47,347 nt of DNA from Streptantibioticus rubrisoli (GCF_024436055.1 NZ_JANFNH010000056.1:1-47347), one strand, 5' to 3'. Shown: positions 12,095 through 21,891, numbered from the stretch's first letter. A program made the numbers and translations. Notes: a model not told the origin generated them from the sequence alone.

Positions 12095-12463
12095 TCAGCT
12101 CTGTCCGCCGAACCCCGCCGCCTGCACGTACTCCGGTTTCGGGTCGAGGGCGGCGGCCAGGCGGAAGTGGCGTTTGGCCTGGTCGGCCCGGTTGGCGCGC
12201 TGCAAGGTACGGGCCAGGGCGAAGTGGGCGTAGGCGTTGGTCGGCTCGCGTTCCAGCACCATCTGGAAGTCCTCTTCGGCGGAACGCAGTTGGGCGGCCA
12301 TGAAGTAGGCCCGGGCGCGCAGCAGCCGAGCGGAGATGCTTTCCGGATGGGCGGCTATGACCGCGTCCAGTAGCTTCACCGCCCCGCGCGGATCGCGGGC
12401 AGCCAGCAGCCGCTCCGCGGCGCGGAAGTCTATGACGTTGGTCTCCGGGGTGCGCTCGGGCAC
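12095..12463 (-). CDS. Tetratricopeptide repeat protein
   Basis: From the GTG at 12463, which follows AAGGAGG by 6 nt, the product is 122 residues. After a short leader (PERTPETNVIDF) it consists of roughly three TPR units, with the usual small/large residue pattern in segments such as ISARLLRARAYFMAAQ and AYAHFALARTLQRANR. TPR arrays bind other proteins; the partner here is unknown. There is no export signal. The open frame continues upstream to 12706 but without a start as good as 12463. Confidence 0.88.
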   Translation of the reverse strand: MPERTPETNVIDFRAAERLLAARDPRGAVKLLDAVIAAHPESISARLLRARAYFMAAQLRSAEEDFQMVLEREPTNAYAHFALARTLQRANRADQAKRHFRLAAALDPKPEYVQAAGFGGQS

Positions 12464-12767
12464 GTCCGCCTCCTTCCAGGGGCGCGGCCGACTGCCGTCC
12501 ACCGTCCCAGCACTACCCAACATCGACTCGCACAACCGCATTCCCGGCCGACTGCCAGGGGTGCCCCATCTGGAGCAACGCCCACGACCGGCTCGCGGCG
12601 CCCGGCGCGGCCCGCTCCGGGGCGGGCCGCGACCGCCGTACCGCGCTACTAGCCGGTGCGAGGAGCTAGCGTCCGTCGCACGGTGGGCCCGTGAGCCTGA
12701 ACGCACGGGTCACCGACTGCGCACATGAACATGCGCATCGTGGCCGGGTCGGATCGAGGAGCACCTC
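12464..12767. other. Divergent intergenic region (304 nt)
   Basis: This gap separates the TPR gene and the dimethylformamidase-like gene, which point away from each other. It holds a 9-bp hairpin (12607-12615 with 12622-12630, 6-nt loop) and an 11-nt direct repeat GGCCGACTGCC near 12486 and 12546. A possible -10 box TAGCGT is near 12667. No gene is supported here. Confidence 0.5.
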
Positions 12768-14327
12768 ATGGGCGACGTGGGCTGGGACCGTCGACACTTC
12801 CTCGGGGCCGCGGCCGGCGTGGGCGTGGGGGCGCTGGCCGCCGGATGCATCACAGGTGGCAGCACGGGCGGCGGGTCGACGCGGCCGGGCCACGCGGACC
12901 CGCTGGCGGCGGAGAACGCACTGCCTGGCGACCACGACTGGGGGCTGGCCCGCCGGGGCACCGACCGGGCGGTGGAAGGCTACGCGGACCGGATCAGCGT
13001 GCTGCCCGGCGAGACGTTCCACCTCCATGTCTCCACCACCGCCAAGGGCTTTCGCGCCGAGGCGTTCCGGATGGGCTGGTACGGCGGTGCGCAGGCGCGC
13101 AGGGTATGGGCCAGCGAGCACATACCCGGCGGCGCCCAGCCGGTTCCGGCGGCACACGGCGACACCCGTACCGTCTCGGCGGGCTGGCAGCCGTCCCTGG
13201 CGATCAGCACCCGGGGCTGGCCAGAAGGTGCCTATCTGATCCGGCTCACCTCGGACTCCGGGGAGCAGCGGTACGTGCCCCTCACCGTCCGCTCCGCGTC
13301 CACCGCGGGCAAGCTGGTGCTGGTCAACGCGGTCGGCACCTGGCAGGCGTACAACACCTGGGGCGGACACAGCCTCTACCAAGGGCCCGGCGGCAAGTCC
13401 GACTACGACAACCGCTCGCTGGCGGTCAGTTGCGACCGTCCGTACGACCGGGACGGCGCGCCGCTGTTCACCACCTACGAGCAGCCCGCGATAGCGCTCG
13501 CGGAGAAGCTGGGCCTGCCGTTGGCCTATGTGACGAACATCGACATCGACCGCGACCCCCAACTGCTGTACGGCGCGAGGGCGATCGTCTCGCTCGGCCA
13601 TGACGAGTACTGGACCCCGGCGATGCGGGACCGGGTGACCGCCGCCAGGGACGCCGGGTGCAACCTCGCCTTCCTGGGGGCGAACGCCTGCTTCCGCCGG
13701 ATCCGCCTGGAGGCCACCCCGGCCGGCCAGCGCCACCTGGTGGTCTGCTACAAGACCGACTGGCCGCACGACCCGATGAACGGCAGGGACGACGCGGCCG
13801 TGACCACCGACTGGCGGGCAGCTCCGCACCCCCGGCCGGAGAACTCGATGACGGGCACGCTGTACGAGTCCAATCCGACCTCCGCGCCCTATGTGGTGGC
13901 CGATCCCGGGCACTGGCTGTTCGAGGGGACCGGCGCCAGCCGTGGCACGAGCTTCGCCAACCTGGTCGGCACCGAGTACGACCGGGTCAACTCCGGTCAG
14001 GACACACCCCGCCCGATGGAGATCGTCGCCCACTCCAAGCTGGTGTGCCGTGGAGTGCGCTCCTACGGGGATTCCGCTTACTACACCACGGCCAGCGGCT
14101 CCGGGGTGTTCAACACCGGCACCATGCGCTGGGTCGAGTCGCTCACCGACGACCCGGGGCACGGGATTCCGCCGCACACCGCCGAGTTCACCTCACGGGT
14201 CACCGCGAACCTGTTCCGCGTCTTCGCCGCGGGGCCCGCCGGGCACACTCATCCGGCGAGGGACACCGTGGAGCAGTACCACCCGTACGACGGTGATCCC
14301 ACCTGGACCAAGCAGAACCTGTGGTGA
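12768..14327 (+). CDS. Tat-exported N,N-dimethylformamidase beta-subunit-like protein
   Basis: The 519-residue protein starts at an ATG 8 nt after GAGGAG. It has a twin-arginine signal (DRRHFLG) and a lipobox-like ALAAGC near residue 27, so export and lipid anchoring are likely. The mature protein resembles the large (beta) subunit of N,N-dimethylformamidase: a beta-rich N-terminal part, then NAVGTWQAYNTWGGHSLY, SLGHDEYWTPAMRD and NLAFLGANACFRRI in the hydrolase-like core. True dimethylformamidase also needs a small alpha subunit, and none is present here. The substrate is therefore unknown, and this family is common in actinobacteria outside formamide catabolism. Confidence 0.83.
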   Translation: MGDVGWDRRHFLGAAAGVGVGALAAGCITGGSTGGGSTRPGHADPLAAENALPGDHDWGLARRGTDRAVEGYADRISVLPGETFHLHVSTTAKGFRAEAFRMGWYGGAQARRVWASEHIPGGAQPVPAAHGDTRTVSAGWQPSLAISTRGWPEGAYLIRLTSDSGEQRYVPLTVRSASTAGKLVLVNAVGTWQAYNTWGGHSLYQGPGGKSDYDNRSLAVSCDRPYDRDGAPLFTTYEQPAIALAEKLGLPLAYVTNIDIDRDPQLLYGARAIVSLGHDEYWTPAMRDRVTAARDAGCNLAFLGANACFRRIRLEATPAGQRHLVVCYKTDWPHDPMNGRDDAAVTTDWRAAPHPRPENSMTGTLYESNPTSAPYVVADPGHWLFEGTGASRGTSFANLVGTEYDRVNSGQDTPRPMEIVAHSKLVCRGVRSYGDSAYYTTASGSGVFNTGTMRWVESLTDDPGHGIPPHTAEFTSRVTANLFRVFAAGPAGHTHPARDTVEQYHPYDGDPTWTKQNLW

Positions 14328-14350
14328 CACCTGGAATGAAGCGCTCACTA

Positions 14351-14390
14351 ACTTAGCGTTCGCTGCTTTGACTTAGCGCTCGCTGCTTTC
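14351..14390. repeat. Tandem 20-nt direct repeat
   Basis: Two adjacent 20-nt units (14351-14370 and 14371-14390) differ at 2 positions. They lie between two convergent genes, the dimethylformamidase-like gene and coaE. Each unit contains an AGCGNTCGCT near-palindrome. Function unknown; a transcription-termination role is possible. Confidence 0.7.
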
Positions 14391-14498
14391 CGGAAAGTTG
14401 GCGTCTGTGCTCCAACGACCGTTATCCCGAAGCCCGTTGACACCTTTCGCGGTTCCGGCCACCGCGCGCGGCCTGGGAGTAGACCTCGGTGTTCAAGG

Positions 14499-15113
14499 TC
14501 AGTTGGGGCGGCTGGGGTTCCCGGCGCGCTCCCGCAACGCTTCCCAGACCTTGCGCACCTGCGGTTCCAGGGCTTCCAGCGGTCCGTCGTTGTCGATCAC
14601 GAAGTCGGCGATGGCGAGCCGCTGGCCCCGGTCGGCCTGGGCGGCCATCCGGGAGCGGGCCTCGTCCTCGGCCATGCCGCGCAGCCTGACCAGCCGGTCG
14701 AGTTGGGTCTGCGGGGCGGCGTCCACCACGACCACCAGGTCGAAGAGGGGGGCGAGGCCGTTCTCGGTCAGCAGGGGGACGTCATGGATGACGATCGCGT
14801 CATCGGCCGCGGCGGCTTCCAGTTCGGCGGAGCGGTCGCGGACCAGGGGATGCACGATGGCGTTGAGCGCCTTGAGGCGGTCGGGATCGGCGAACACGAT
14901 GCCGCCGAGCTTCGGGCGGTCCAGGCTGCCGTCGGCGGCCAGTACCGCTTCCCCGAACTCGGCCACCACGGCGGCCAGGCCGGGCGTGCCCGGCTCCACC
15001 ACCTCCCGGGCGATCCGGTCGGAGTCGATCACGACTGCGCCGTATGAGGCGAACAGCCGCGACACCTCACTCTTGCCGGCGCCGATTCCGCCGGTCAGTC
15101 CCACCTTCAACAC
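14499..15113 (-). CDS. coaE: Dephospho-CoA kinase
   Basis: This enzyme catalyses the last step of coenzyme A synthesis, phosphorylating the 3'-hydroxyl of dephospho-CoA. From the GTG at 15113 the protein is 204 residues, the normal family length. The P-loop [14 protein letters not shown] is at residues 5-18, followed by [15 protein letters not shown], the HPLVRD substrate segment, and the LID-like [17 protein letters not shown] frame extension to 15365 is not credible because the family starts immediately before the P-loop. A TACGCT box ends 6 nt before the GTG, so the mRNA may be leaderless. Confidence 0.95.
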   Translation of the reverse strand: MLKVGLTGGIGAGKSEVSRLFASYGAVVIDSDRIAREVVEPGTPGLAAVVAEFGEAVLAADGSLDRPKLGGIVFADPDRLKALNAIVHPLVRDRSAELEAAAADDAIVIHDVPLLTENGLAPLFDLVVVVDAAPQTQLDRLVRLRGMAEDEARSRMAAQADRGQRLAIADFVIDNDGPLEALEPQVRKVWEALRERAGNPSRPN

Positions 15114-15225
15114 GACCCCAGCGTATTGCCCTTCCGGCGGATCTGGGGGGTCGGGGTGCGAAGACCCGGCCCCGCCGGACCCCCGAGGCCACCGCGGCCC
15201 AAGCGCCGCACCGCCGACCGACGTG

Positions 15226-16158
15226 TCAGCCGCCGTCCGCCTCACGCTCAGCGAGGAACCGCTCGAACTCCGCCCCCAGATCGTCGGCGGTCGGCAGATC
15301 CGTGGGCTCGGCGAGCAGGTTCTCTCGGGCCCCAGCGCCCGCCAGGGCGTCGTACTGGTTCTCAAGCCCGCGCACCACCGACGTCAACTCCGCGTCACCC
15401 TCGGCGATCTGCCGCTCGATCTCCGCCTGGACGGTGTATGCCTGGGCGCGCAGCGCGTGCGCCGGGCCGGGCAGCACCAGTCCGGTGGCGGCGATGATCG
15501 CCTCCAGCACCGCCAGCGAGGCGTCCGGATACGGCGAACGGGCCAGATAGTGCGGCACATGGGCGGCCAGGCCCAGCACGTCGTGACCGGCCTGAGCCAG
15601 CCGCAGTTCGATCAGCGAGTCCGCGCTGCCGGGCACCTGCGCCTCATCGAACCAACTGCGGTGCCCGGGTGTGAGATCGGTGCGGTTGCCGTGCGGAGTC
15701 AGCCCGACCGGGCGGGTGTGCGGCACACCCATCGGAATGCCGTGGAAGTTGATCGAAAGCCGCACCCCGAACCGCTCGACCAGCCCGCCGACCGCCTCGG
15801 CGAACCGCTCCCACTGCACGTCCGGCTCCGGCCCGGACAGCAGCAGGAACGGCGTGCCCGTGGCGTCCTTCATCAGCCGCAGCGCCAACTCGGGCGCCGC
15901 GTAGCCCGACCAGTGGTCGCGCTGGAACGTCATCAGCGGGCGGCGGGCCCGGTAGTCCAGCAACTGGTCCACGTCGAACCGAGCCACCACCTGGTGTTCG
16001 AGGTTCTCCAGCAGCTCGTCCACCAGTTGCTCGCCGGTGTCACCCGCGTCGATGAAGCCCTCCAGGTGGTAGAGCAGCACCAGCCCACCGGCGTCCGCGG
16101 TATCGACCGCGTGGACGCCGTCCGGCTCGAACTCGTAAAGGCTCTGCGGATCCAGCAC
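15226..16158 (-). CDS. PAC2-family protein
   Basis: The protein is about 310 residues and belongs to the PAC2 (proteasome assembly chaperone 2) superfamily, seen in [20 protein letters not shown], the [16 protein letters not shown] strand, and [15 protein letters not shown]. In eukaryotes PAC2 helps assemble the proteasome. In actinobacteria, which have proteasomes, the role of these soluble homologues is not established as far as I know. I chose the GTG at 16158, preceded at good spacing by GGAAGGGA and giving [11 protein letters not shown] at the N-terminus as I remember for relatives; a GTG at 16176 is possible. Confidence 0.85.
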   Translation of the reverse strand: MLDPQSLYEFEPDGVHAVDTADAGGLVLLYHLEGFIDAGDTGEQLVDELLENLEHQVVARFDVDQLLDYRARRPLMTFQRDHWSGYAAPELALRLMKDATGTPFLLLSGPEPDVQWERFAEAVGGLVERFGVRLSINFHGIPMGVPHTRPVGLTPHGNRTDLTPGHRSWFDEAQVPGSADSLIELRLAQAGHDVLGLAAHVPHYLARSPYPDASLAVLEAIIAATGLVLPGPAHALRAQAYTVQAEIERQIAEGDAELTSVVRGLENQYDALAGAGARENLLAEPTDLPTADDLGAEFERFLAEREADGG

Positions 16159-16259
16159 CGTGACCGTCCCTTCCACTCTCCCCTGTCATCAACGTAAGAC
16201 GCGGCACTGACATTCCCGGGCCGTCAAACCGCGGACCGTCAGCCTTAGTTGACGCGACC

Positions 16260-16289
16260 TTGACAGTGCAGGTCAGCGGGGCCGAAGAT
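16260..16289 (+). promoter_or_regulatory. Candidate promoter of the GH92 gene
   Basis: TTGACA (16260-16265) and a weak GAAGAT (16284-16289) are 18 nt apart, 46 nt before the chosen ATG. The -35 is perfect and the -10 poor. Confidence 0.4.
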
Positions 16290-16335
16290 CCACCGAGCAG
16301 CTGTGCGCTACCCCGGGACTGACAACGTTGTCGCC

Positions 16336-19122
16336 ATGAAGGGACGCCGAGCCTTGAGCCATCGACCGACGCACCGCGGCATCATCGGACCGTTCGCCGT
16401 CCGGCACGACAGAACCCCGCGCCGGACGAGATCCCCGCACAGCGTGAGAGCACTCGGCCGACACCTGAAGTCGCCTCTGGTCGCCGTCTTCGCGGCGGCC
16501 TTCTTCACAGGCACACTGATTCCCATGGCGCACGCCGCACCCCCCTCGCAGAGCCAACTCACCAATCTGGTCAACCCGTTCATCGGGACGCAGAACGCGG
16601 GGAACACCTTCCCGGGCGCCGCCGTGCCGTTCGGGATGGTGCAGCTCTCCCCCGACACCGGGCACGACACCGGCTACGACTACGACCAGAGCGCCATCCG
16701 CGGCTTCAGCGCGGTACACCTGTCGGGGGTGGGCTGCGGGATCGGCGGCGACCTACCGGTGCTGCCCACCACCGGAGACATCTCCTCCACCGACTACGCG
16801 AAATACGCCGCCTCGTACTCTCACGCCCAGGAGCAGGCCTCGCCGGGCTACTACCGGGTGGGCCTGTCCTCGTACGGCGGCATCACCGCGGAGTTGACGG
16901 CCTCCACCCGCACGGGGTGGCAGCGCTACACCTTCCCCGCCACCACCAAGGCCAATGTGCTGCTCAACAGCGGGCAGGCGCTGCACGCCGTCAGCACCAG
17001 CACGGTCACCGTGCTGGACGACCGCACGGTGGCCACGGCCATTACCGGCCATGGCTTCTGTCAGGACACCAGGCCCTACACCGTATACACGGTCACCCGC
17101 TTCGACCGGCCGTTCACCGCTCACGGCACCTGGAGCGGCGGTACGGTCACCGACGGCTCCAACTCCTCGTCCGGCGGCGGGCCGCGCGGCGCCTACGTGC
17201 GCTTCGACACCACGTCGCAGCGCACGGTGACCGCCACCACGGCGATCAGCTATGTGAGCGTCGACGGCGCCAGGCGCAACCTCGCGCAGGAGGGCCGCGG
17301 CACCTTCGACAGCACCGCCCAGGCGGCACAGCGGTCCTGGGAGCAATGGCTGGAGCGGGTACGGGTACAGGGCGGCAGCGACGAGCGGCGCCGTACCTTC
17401 TACTCCTCGTTGTACCGCGCGCTGCTGTCCCCCAACACCGGCAGCGACGTGGACGGTTCCTACACCGGCTGGGACGGCCGCGTACATAGAGCCGCTGGGT
17501 TCACGTACTACCAGAACTGGTCGCTGTGGGACATCTACCGCACCCAGGCGCAGTTGCTGTCCCTGCTCGCTCCCGCGGAGATGCGGGACATGGCCATATC
17601 GCTGCTGAAGGTGAACGAGCAGGGCGGCTGGCTGCCCAAGTGGGCCTACGCCACGGTCGAGACCAACATCATGACCGGCGACCCGGTCACCCCGTTCCTG
17701 GTGAACGCCTACAACCAGGGGCTGTTGGCGGGCCATGAACAGGAGGCGTACCAGGCGCTGAAGAAGAACGCCGATTCGGTACCGCCGGCCAGCTCCCCCT
17801 ACGAGGGCCGTGGCGGCAACCCGCGCTACCTGGTGGACGGTTACGTACCGCTGGACCCCAACGCCCCCCACAAGCCAGGCGACTTCGACTACGACCACGG
17901 CCCCTCGGCCACCTTGGAGTACGCGTTGGCGGACGCCGCCCTGGGCACGATGGCGCACAAGCTCGGCCACGAGGCGGACGCCCGGCGCTACCTGGCGCGC
18001 GGCCAGAACTACCGCAATGTCTTCGACCCGCGCACCGGGTTCTTCCGGGCCCGCGACCCGCAGGGGGTGTTCACCGGTCCTGCCGACCCCAAGAAGAGCG
18101 TGGGATTCCACGAGGGCACTGCCTGGCAGTATCTGTGGCTGGTTCCGCAGGACATCCCGGGGCTGGCGAAGCTGGTGGGCGGCTCGGAGGCCACCAACAA
18201 GCGGCTGGACTCCTTCTTCGCCTACCCGCAGTTGCTCAAGGACCCGGCCGGAACCGCCCGCAATATCTGGGTGAACGGTCCCTACACCTACTACAACCAG
18301 GACAAGTACAACCCTGACAACGAGCCGGACATCGTCGCCCCGTACACCTATCTGTCCACCGGACAGCCGTGGAAGACCACGGACGTGGTGCACGCGGCGC
18401 TGACCCTGTTCAGCGACACCCCGGACGGTATCACCGGAAACGACGACCTGGGCACGATGTCCGCGTGGCACGTGCTCTCCGCGATCGGGATCTTCCCGGT
18501 GACTGCCGGGATGGACACCTGGGGCCTGACCACCCCGGTCTTCGCCCGGATCGACCTGGCCCTGGACCAGCGGTACTTCCCGCACGGACATCTCACCATC
18601 ACCGCGCCGGGCACCTCGGACAGCAAGCGGTACATCCAGTCGGTGCGGATCGATGGTCGGGCGCATTCGGCGACGTATGTCACGACCGGTGAGCTACGGG
18701 CGGGACGGGATATCGCCTTCACCGTGGGAGGTACACATTCCGCCTGGGGGACCAAGCCCTCCGACGCTCCTCCGGCGATCGTCGGCCGCCCGGTCGACCA
18801 GCACCACCTGGCGCTGGGCCTCACCCCGCCGACCGCGACAACACCGGCGGGCGGCACCGTGACCCTGACCGCCGACGCGGTGTTCACCCAGCCCGGCACC
18901 GCGACCGGCACACTGACCGTCTCCCCCGGTGGCCCGCTCACCGCCGACCCGGCGCAGCGGCGGCTGAGCCTGCGCTCCGGCAATCTGCCCGCTACGGCCG
19001 AGGTGCCGGTTCAGGTGAGCGTCCCAGCTGACACGGCGCCCGGAACGTACCAGGTGGTGGCTCGGCTGAAGGACGGACAGGGCACGACCGTCGACCGTAC
19101 CGTCACCATCACCGTCACCTGA
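16336..19122 (+). CDS. Secreted GH92 alpha-mannosidase
   Basis: The protein has 928 residues from the ATG at 16336; a GTG at 16303 is an alternative and neither has a clear ribosome site. A long basic N-region leads into a signal peptide ending at MAHAAPP near residue 70. The catalytic part has GH92 hallmarks: VNPFIGTQNAGNTFPGA, the PFGMVQLSPDTG strand, HLSGVGCG, GFHEGTAWQY and GNDDLGTMSAWHVLSAIG, the last containing acidic catalytic residues. GH92 enzymes are calcium-dependent exo-mannosidases acting on alpha-1,2- and related linkages. About 100 C-terminal residues form an NEW3-like beta-sandwich. The likely role is trimming fungal or yeast mannan outside the cell. Confidence 0.93.
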   Translation: MKGRRALSHRPTHRGIIGPFAVRHDRTPRRTRSPHSVRALGRHLKSPLVAVFAAAFFTGTLIPMAHAAPPSQSQLTNLVNPFIGTQNAGNTFPGAAVPFGMVQLSPDTGHDTGYDYDQSAIRGFSAVHLSGVGCGIGGDLPVLPTTGDISSTDYAKYAASYSHAQEQASPGYYRVGLSSYGGITAELTASTRTGWQRYTFPATTKANVLLNSGQALHAVSTSTVTVLDDRTVATAITGHGFCQDTRPYTVYTVTRFDRPFTAHGTWSGGTVTDGSNSSSGGGPRGAYVRFDTTSQRTVTATTAISYVSVDGARRNLAQEGRGTFDSTAQAAQRSWEQWLERVRVQGGSDERRRTFYSSLYRALLSPNTGSDVDGSYTGWDGRVHRAAGFTYYQNWSLWDIYRTQAQLLSLLAPAEMRDMAISLLKVNEQGGWLPKWAYATVETNIMTGDPVTPFLVNAYNQGLLAGHEQEAYQALKKNADSVPPASSPYEGRGGNPRYLVDGYVPLDPNAPHKPGDFDYDHGPSATLEYALADAALGTMAHKLGHEADARRYLARGQNYRNVFDPRTGFFRARDPQGVFTGPADPKKSVGFHEGTAWQYLWLVPQDIPGLAKLVGGSEATNKRLDSFFAYPQLLKDPAGTARNIWVNGPYTYYNQDKYNPDNEPDIVAPYTYLSTGQPWKTTDVVHAALTLFSDTPDGITGNDDLGTMSAWHVLSAIGIFPVTAGMDTWGLTTPVFARIDLALDQRYFPHGHLTITAPGTSDSKRYIQSVRIDGRAHSATYVTTGELRAGRDIAFTVGGTHSAWGTKPSDAPPAIVGRPVDQHHLALGLTPPTATTPAGGTVTLTADAVFTQPGTATGTLTVSPGGPLTADPAQRRLSLRSGNLPATAEVPVQVSVPADTAPGTYQVVARLKDGQGTTVDRTVTITVT

Positions 19123-19137
19123 ACGGGCGAACAAATG

Positions 19138-19176
19138 ACGAGGTCCCGCCTCCCTTTCCGGGAGGCGGGACCTCGT
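19138..19176. terminator. Bidirectional terminator between GH92 and rpsA
   Basis: A perfect 17-bp stem (19138-19154 with 19160-19176) closes a 5-nt loop between two convergent genes. It lies 15 nt past the GH92 stop and 25 nt past the rpsA stop. Confidence 0.88.
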
Positions 19177-19201
19177 ATCAGCTAGCCCTCAGAGAGAAGC
19201 T

Positions 19202-20701
19202 TCAGCTCTGGCCACCGGCGAGCTTCTCACGAAGCGCGGCGAGCGCCTCGTCCGAAGCCAGGGCGCCGGAGTTGTCGGCCGACTCCGAGGAGTACGAGCC
19301 GCCGGACGCCTGGCCGCCGCCCTGCGGAGCGGCCTGGCCAGCCTCGGCCGCAGCCTCGGCGTCGGCCTCGCGGGACTTGATGACCTGCTGCTGGTGCTGC
19401 TCGAAGCGGGCCTGCGCCTCGGCGTACTGGCGCTCCCACTCCTCGCGCTGCTTCTCGTAGCCCGGCAGCCAGTCGTTGGCCTCCGGGTCGAAGCCCTCGG
19501 GGTAGATGTAGTTGCCCTGGTCGTCGTAGGACGCGGCCATGCCGTAGAGGGTCGGGTCGAACTCGACCGAGGCCGGGTCGGCGCCGAAGGACTCGTTGGC
19601 CTGCTTCAGCGAGAGGCTGATGCGGCGGCGCTCCAGGTCGATGTCGATGACCTTGACGAAGATCTCGTCGTTGACCTGGACGACCTGCTCCGGGATCTCC
19701 ACGTGGCGCTCGGCCAGCTCGGAGATGTGGACCAGGCCCTCGATGCCCTCGTCCACGCGGACGAACGCACCGAACGGCACCAGCTTGGTGACCTTGCCCG
19801 GAACGACCTGGCCGATCTGGTGGGTGCGGGCGAACTGCTGCCACGGGTCTTCCTGGGTCGCCTTCAGCGACAGGGAGACGCGCTCGCGGTCCATGTCGAC
19901 GTCCAGGACCTCGACCGTGACCTCCTGGCCGACCTCGACGACCTCGGACGGGTGGTCGATGTGCTTCCAGGACAGCTCGGAGACGTGCACCAGACCGTCG
20001 ACGCCGCCCAGGTCCACGAAGGCACCGAAGTTGACGATGGAGGAGACGACGCCGGAGCGCACCTGGCCCTTCTGCAGGGTGGTGAGGAAGGTCTGGCGGA
20101 CCTCGCTCTGGGTCTGCTCCAGCCAGGCGCGGCGGGACAGGACCACGTTGTTGCGGTTCTTGTCCAGCTCGATGATCTTGGCCTCGAGCTCCTTGCCGAC
20201 GTACGGCTGCAGGTCGCGGACGCGGCGCATCTCGACCAGGGAGGCGGGGAGGAAGCCGCGCAGGCCGATGTCGAGGATGAGACCACCCTTGACGACCTCG
20301 ATGACGGTACCGGTGACGATGCCGTCCTCTTCCTTGATCTTCTCGATGGTGCCCCAGGCACGCTCGTACTGGGCGCGCTTCTTCGAGAGGATCAGGCGGC
20401 CTTCCTTGTCCTCCTTCTGGAGGACCAGGGCCTCGATCTCGTCACCGACGGCGACGACCTCGTTGGGGTCGACGTCGTGCTTGATCGACAGCTCACGCGA
20501 GGGGATGACGCCCTCGGTCTTGTAACCGATGTCGAGCAGGACCTCGTCCCGGTCGACCTTCACGATGACGCCGTCGACGATGTCGCCGTCGTTGAAGTAC
20601 TTGATCGTCTCGTCGATCGCGGCGAGGAAGGCTTCCTCGGAACCAATGTCGTTGACCGCCACCTGCGGGGTGGTACGAGGGGCCTCGGTGCTGCTCGTCA
20701 T
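19202..20701 (-). CDS. rpsA: 30S ribosomal protein S1
   Basis: The 499-residue protein has four S1 RNA-binding domains, recognisable by GDIVDGVIVKVDRDEVLLDIG, the degenerate second repeat ending GFLPASLVE, SIVNFGAFVDLGGVDGLVH and KLVPFGAFVRVDEGIEGLVH. This is the short actinobacterial form; E. coli S1 has six. The last 110 residues are an acidic, glutamine-rich tail, partly low-complexity, ending in a conserved helix (DEALAALREKLAG). S1 binds mRNA on the 30S subunit and helps initiation, although leaderless mRNAs, common in this window, depend on it less. The ATG at 20701 is preceded by a leader of about 200 nt. Confidence 0.97.
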   Translation of the reverse strand: MTSSTEAPRTTPQVAVNDIGSEEAFLAAIDETIKYFNDGDIVDGVIVKVDRDEVLLDIGYKTEGVIPSRELSIKHDVDPNEVVAVGDEIEALVLQKEDKEGRLILSKKRAQYERAWGTIEKIKEEDGIVTGTVIEVVKGGLILDIGLRGFLPASLVEMRRVRDLQPYVGKELEAKIIELDKNRNNVVLSRRAWLEQTQSEVRQTFLTTLQKGQVRSGVVSSIVNFGAFVDLGGVDGLVHVSELSWKHIDHPSEVVEVGQEVTVEVLDVDMDRERVSLSLKATQEDPWQQFARTHQIGQVVPGKVTKLVPFGAFVRVDEGIEGLVHISELAERHVEIPEQVVQVNDEIFVKVIDIDLERRRISLSLKQANESFGADPASVEFDPTLYGMAASYDDQGNYIYPEGFDPEANDWLPGYEKQREEWERQYAEAQARFEQHQQQVIKSREADAEAAAEAGQAAPQGGGQASGGSYSSESADNSGALASDEALAALREKLAGGQS

Positions 20702-21059
20702 TAGGGAAAGGACTCCGGTACGGACAGTAAGTCGTAGGTACTGCTACGCCGAGAGCCCGTATCGCCTCTGCCGATTCCGGACAGCTTCGAGGCGGGGATC
20801 CGAGATCTGGAATCTACGGACATCGCCTCAACAACCGAGAGGTCTACAACAGATGCGAGCGCGGCCTGCTCCGTCCGAGGCGCGCAGGCCCGCAGCGCAA
20901 CTTGTAGCATACGGGGGCAGCCGGGCATGGTCAATGCGCGAAGAGGCATACCAGGGACGCAACGCCCCATACCCGGCGCAAACCGCCCAGCTGAAGCTTC
21001 CTCAGGCCCGCGACCTGCGGAGCCGAGAATCCTCCGATGAGAGTACGACGACCGCCGCG
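20702..21059. other. rpsA leader and divergent intergenic region (358 nt)
   Basis: Between rpsA and the methyltransferase gene lie the rpsA promoter and about 200 nt of transcribed leader. I do not see an obvious known riboswitch. Several short GC-rich stems are possible. No small gene is supported. Confidence 0.5.
20906..20934 (-). promoter_or_regulatory. Strong housekeeping promoter of rpsA
   Basis: On the minus strand TTGACC (20934-20929) and TATGCT (20911-20906) are separated by exactly 17 nt, an excellent match to the principal sigma factor consensus. Transcription should start near 20899, leaving a 5' leader of about 200 nt. Confidence 0.8.
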
Positions 21060-21887
21060 ATGATCCAAGACTCCCCGTCCGACACCGTCGACGAGCCCGA
21101 ACCGGAAGCGGTGCGGCGCACCGCGGACGCCGCCGAGAGCAGCCGGGCGAGCCGGGGCTGGTGGGACCGCAACGCCGACGAGTACCAGGCCGAGCACGGA
21201 GCGTTCCTGGGCGACGACCGGTTCGTGTGGGGCCCCGAGGGCCTGGACGAGGCCGACGCCGCGCTGCTCGGCCCGGCGCGGGAGCTGGCCGGACGGTCGG
21301 TGCTGGAGATCGGCTGCGGCGCGGCGCAGTGCTCGCGCTGGCTGGCCGGGCAGGGCGCGCGGCCGGTGGCGCTGGACCTGTCGTACCGGCAGTTGCGGCA
21401 CTCCCGCCGGATCGGCGGCGGCTTCCCGCTGGTGCAGGCGGACGCGGGCGCGCTGCCGTTCGCGGACGGCTCGTTCGACCTGGCGTGCTCGGCGTACGGC
21501 GGGGTGCCGTTCGTGGCCGACTCCGCACGGGTGATGCGGGAGGTGCACCGGGTGCTGCGGCCGGGCGGGCGCTGGGTCTTCTCGGTCACCCACCCGATCC
21601 GCTGGGCCTTCCCCGACGAGCCGGGTCCGGAGGGGTTGACGGTCAGCGCGTCGTACTTTGACCGCACCCCCTACGTCGAGCAGGACGAGCACGGCGCCGC
21701 GGTGTACGTGGAGCACCACCGCACGGTCGGGGACCGGGTGCGGGAGATAGCGGCGGCCGGGTTCCGGCTGGTGGACCTGGTCGAGCCGCAGTGGCCGCGG
21801 TGGAACACTCAGGAGTGGGGCGGCTGGTCCCCGCTGCGTGGCGCGCTGCTGCCGGGCACCGCGATCTTCGTGTGCGTACGGGACTGA
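21060..21887 (+). CDS. Class I SAM-dependent methyltransferase
   Basis: The 275-residue protein has the Rossmann methyltransferase motifs: VLEIGCGAAQCSRWLAG (motif I, AdoMet binding), PVALDLSYRQLRHSR (motif II), VQADAGALPFADGSFDLACS (motifs III/IV) and VHRVLRPGGRWVFSVTHP. The FDRTPYVEQDE segment and C-terminal WPRW are typical of a conserved actinobacterial subgroup of unknown substrate. ATG 21060 is the most plausible start; the frame is open upstream to 20529, but that part overlaps the rpsA leader. The helicase gene starts 4 nt after its stop, so the two are probably translationally coupled. Confidence 0.87.
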   Translation: MIQDSPSDTVDEPEPEAVRRTADAAESSRASRGWWDRNADEYQAEHGAFLGDDRFVWGPEGLDEADAALLGPARELAGRSVLEIGCGAAQCSRWLAGQGARPVALDLSYRQLRHSRRIGGGFPLVQADAGALPFADGSFDLACSAYGGVPFVADSARVMREVHRVLRPGGRWVFSVTHPIRWAFPDEPGPEGLTVSASYFDRTPYVEQDEHGAAVYVEHHRTVGDRVREIAAAGFRLVDLVEPQWPRWNTQEWGGWSPLRGALLPGTAIFVCVRD

Positions 21888-21891
21888 CCGC

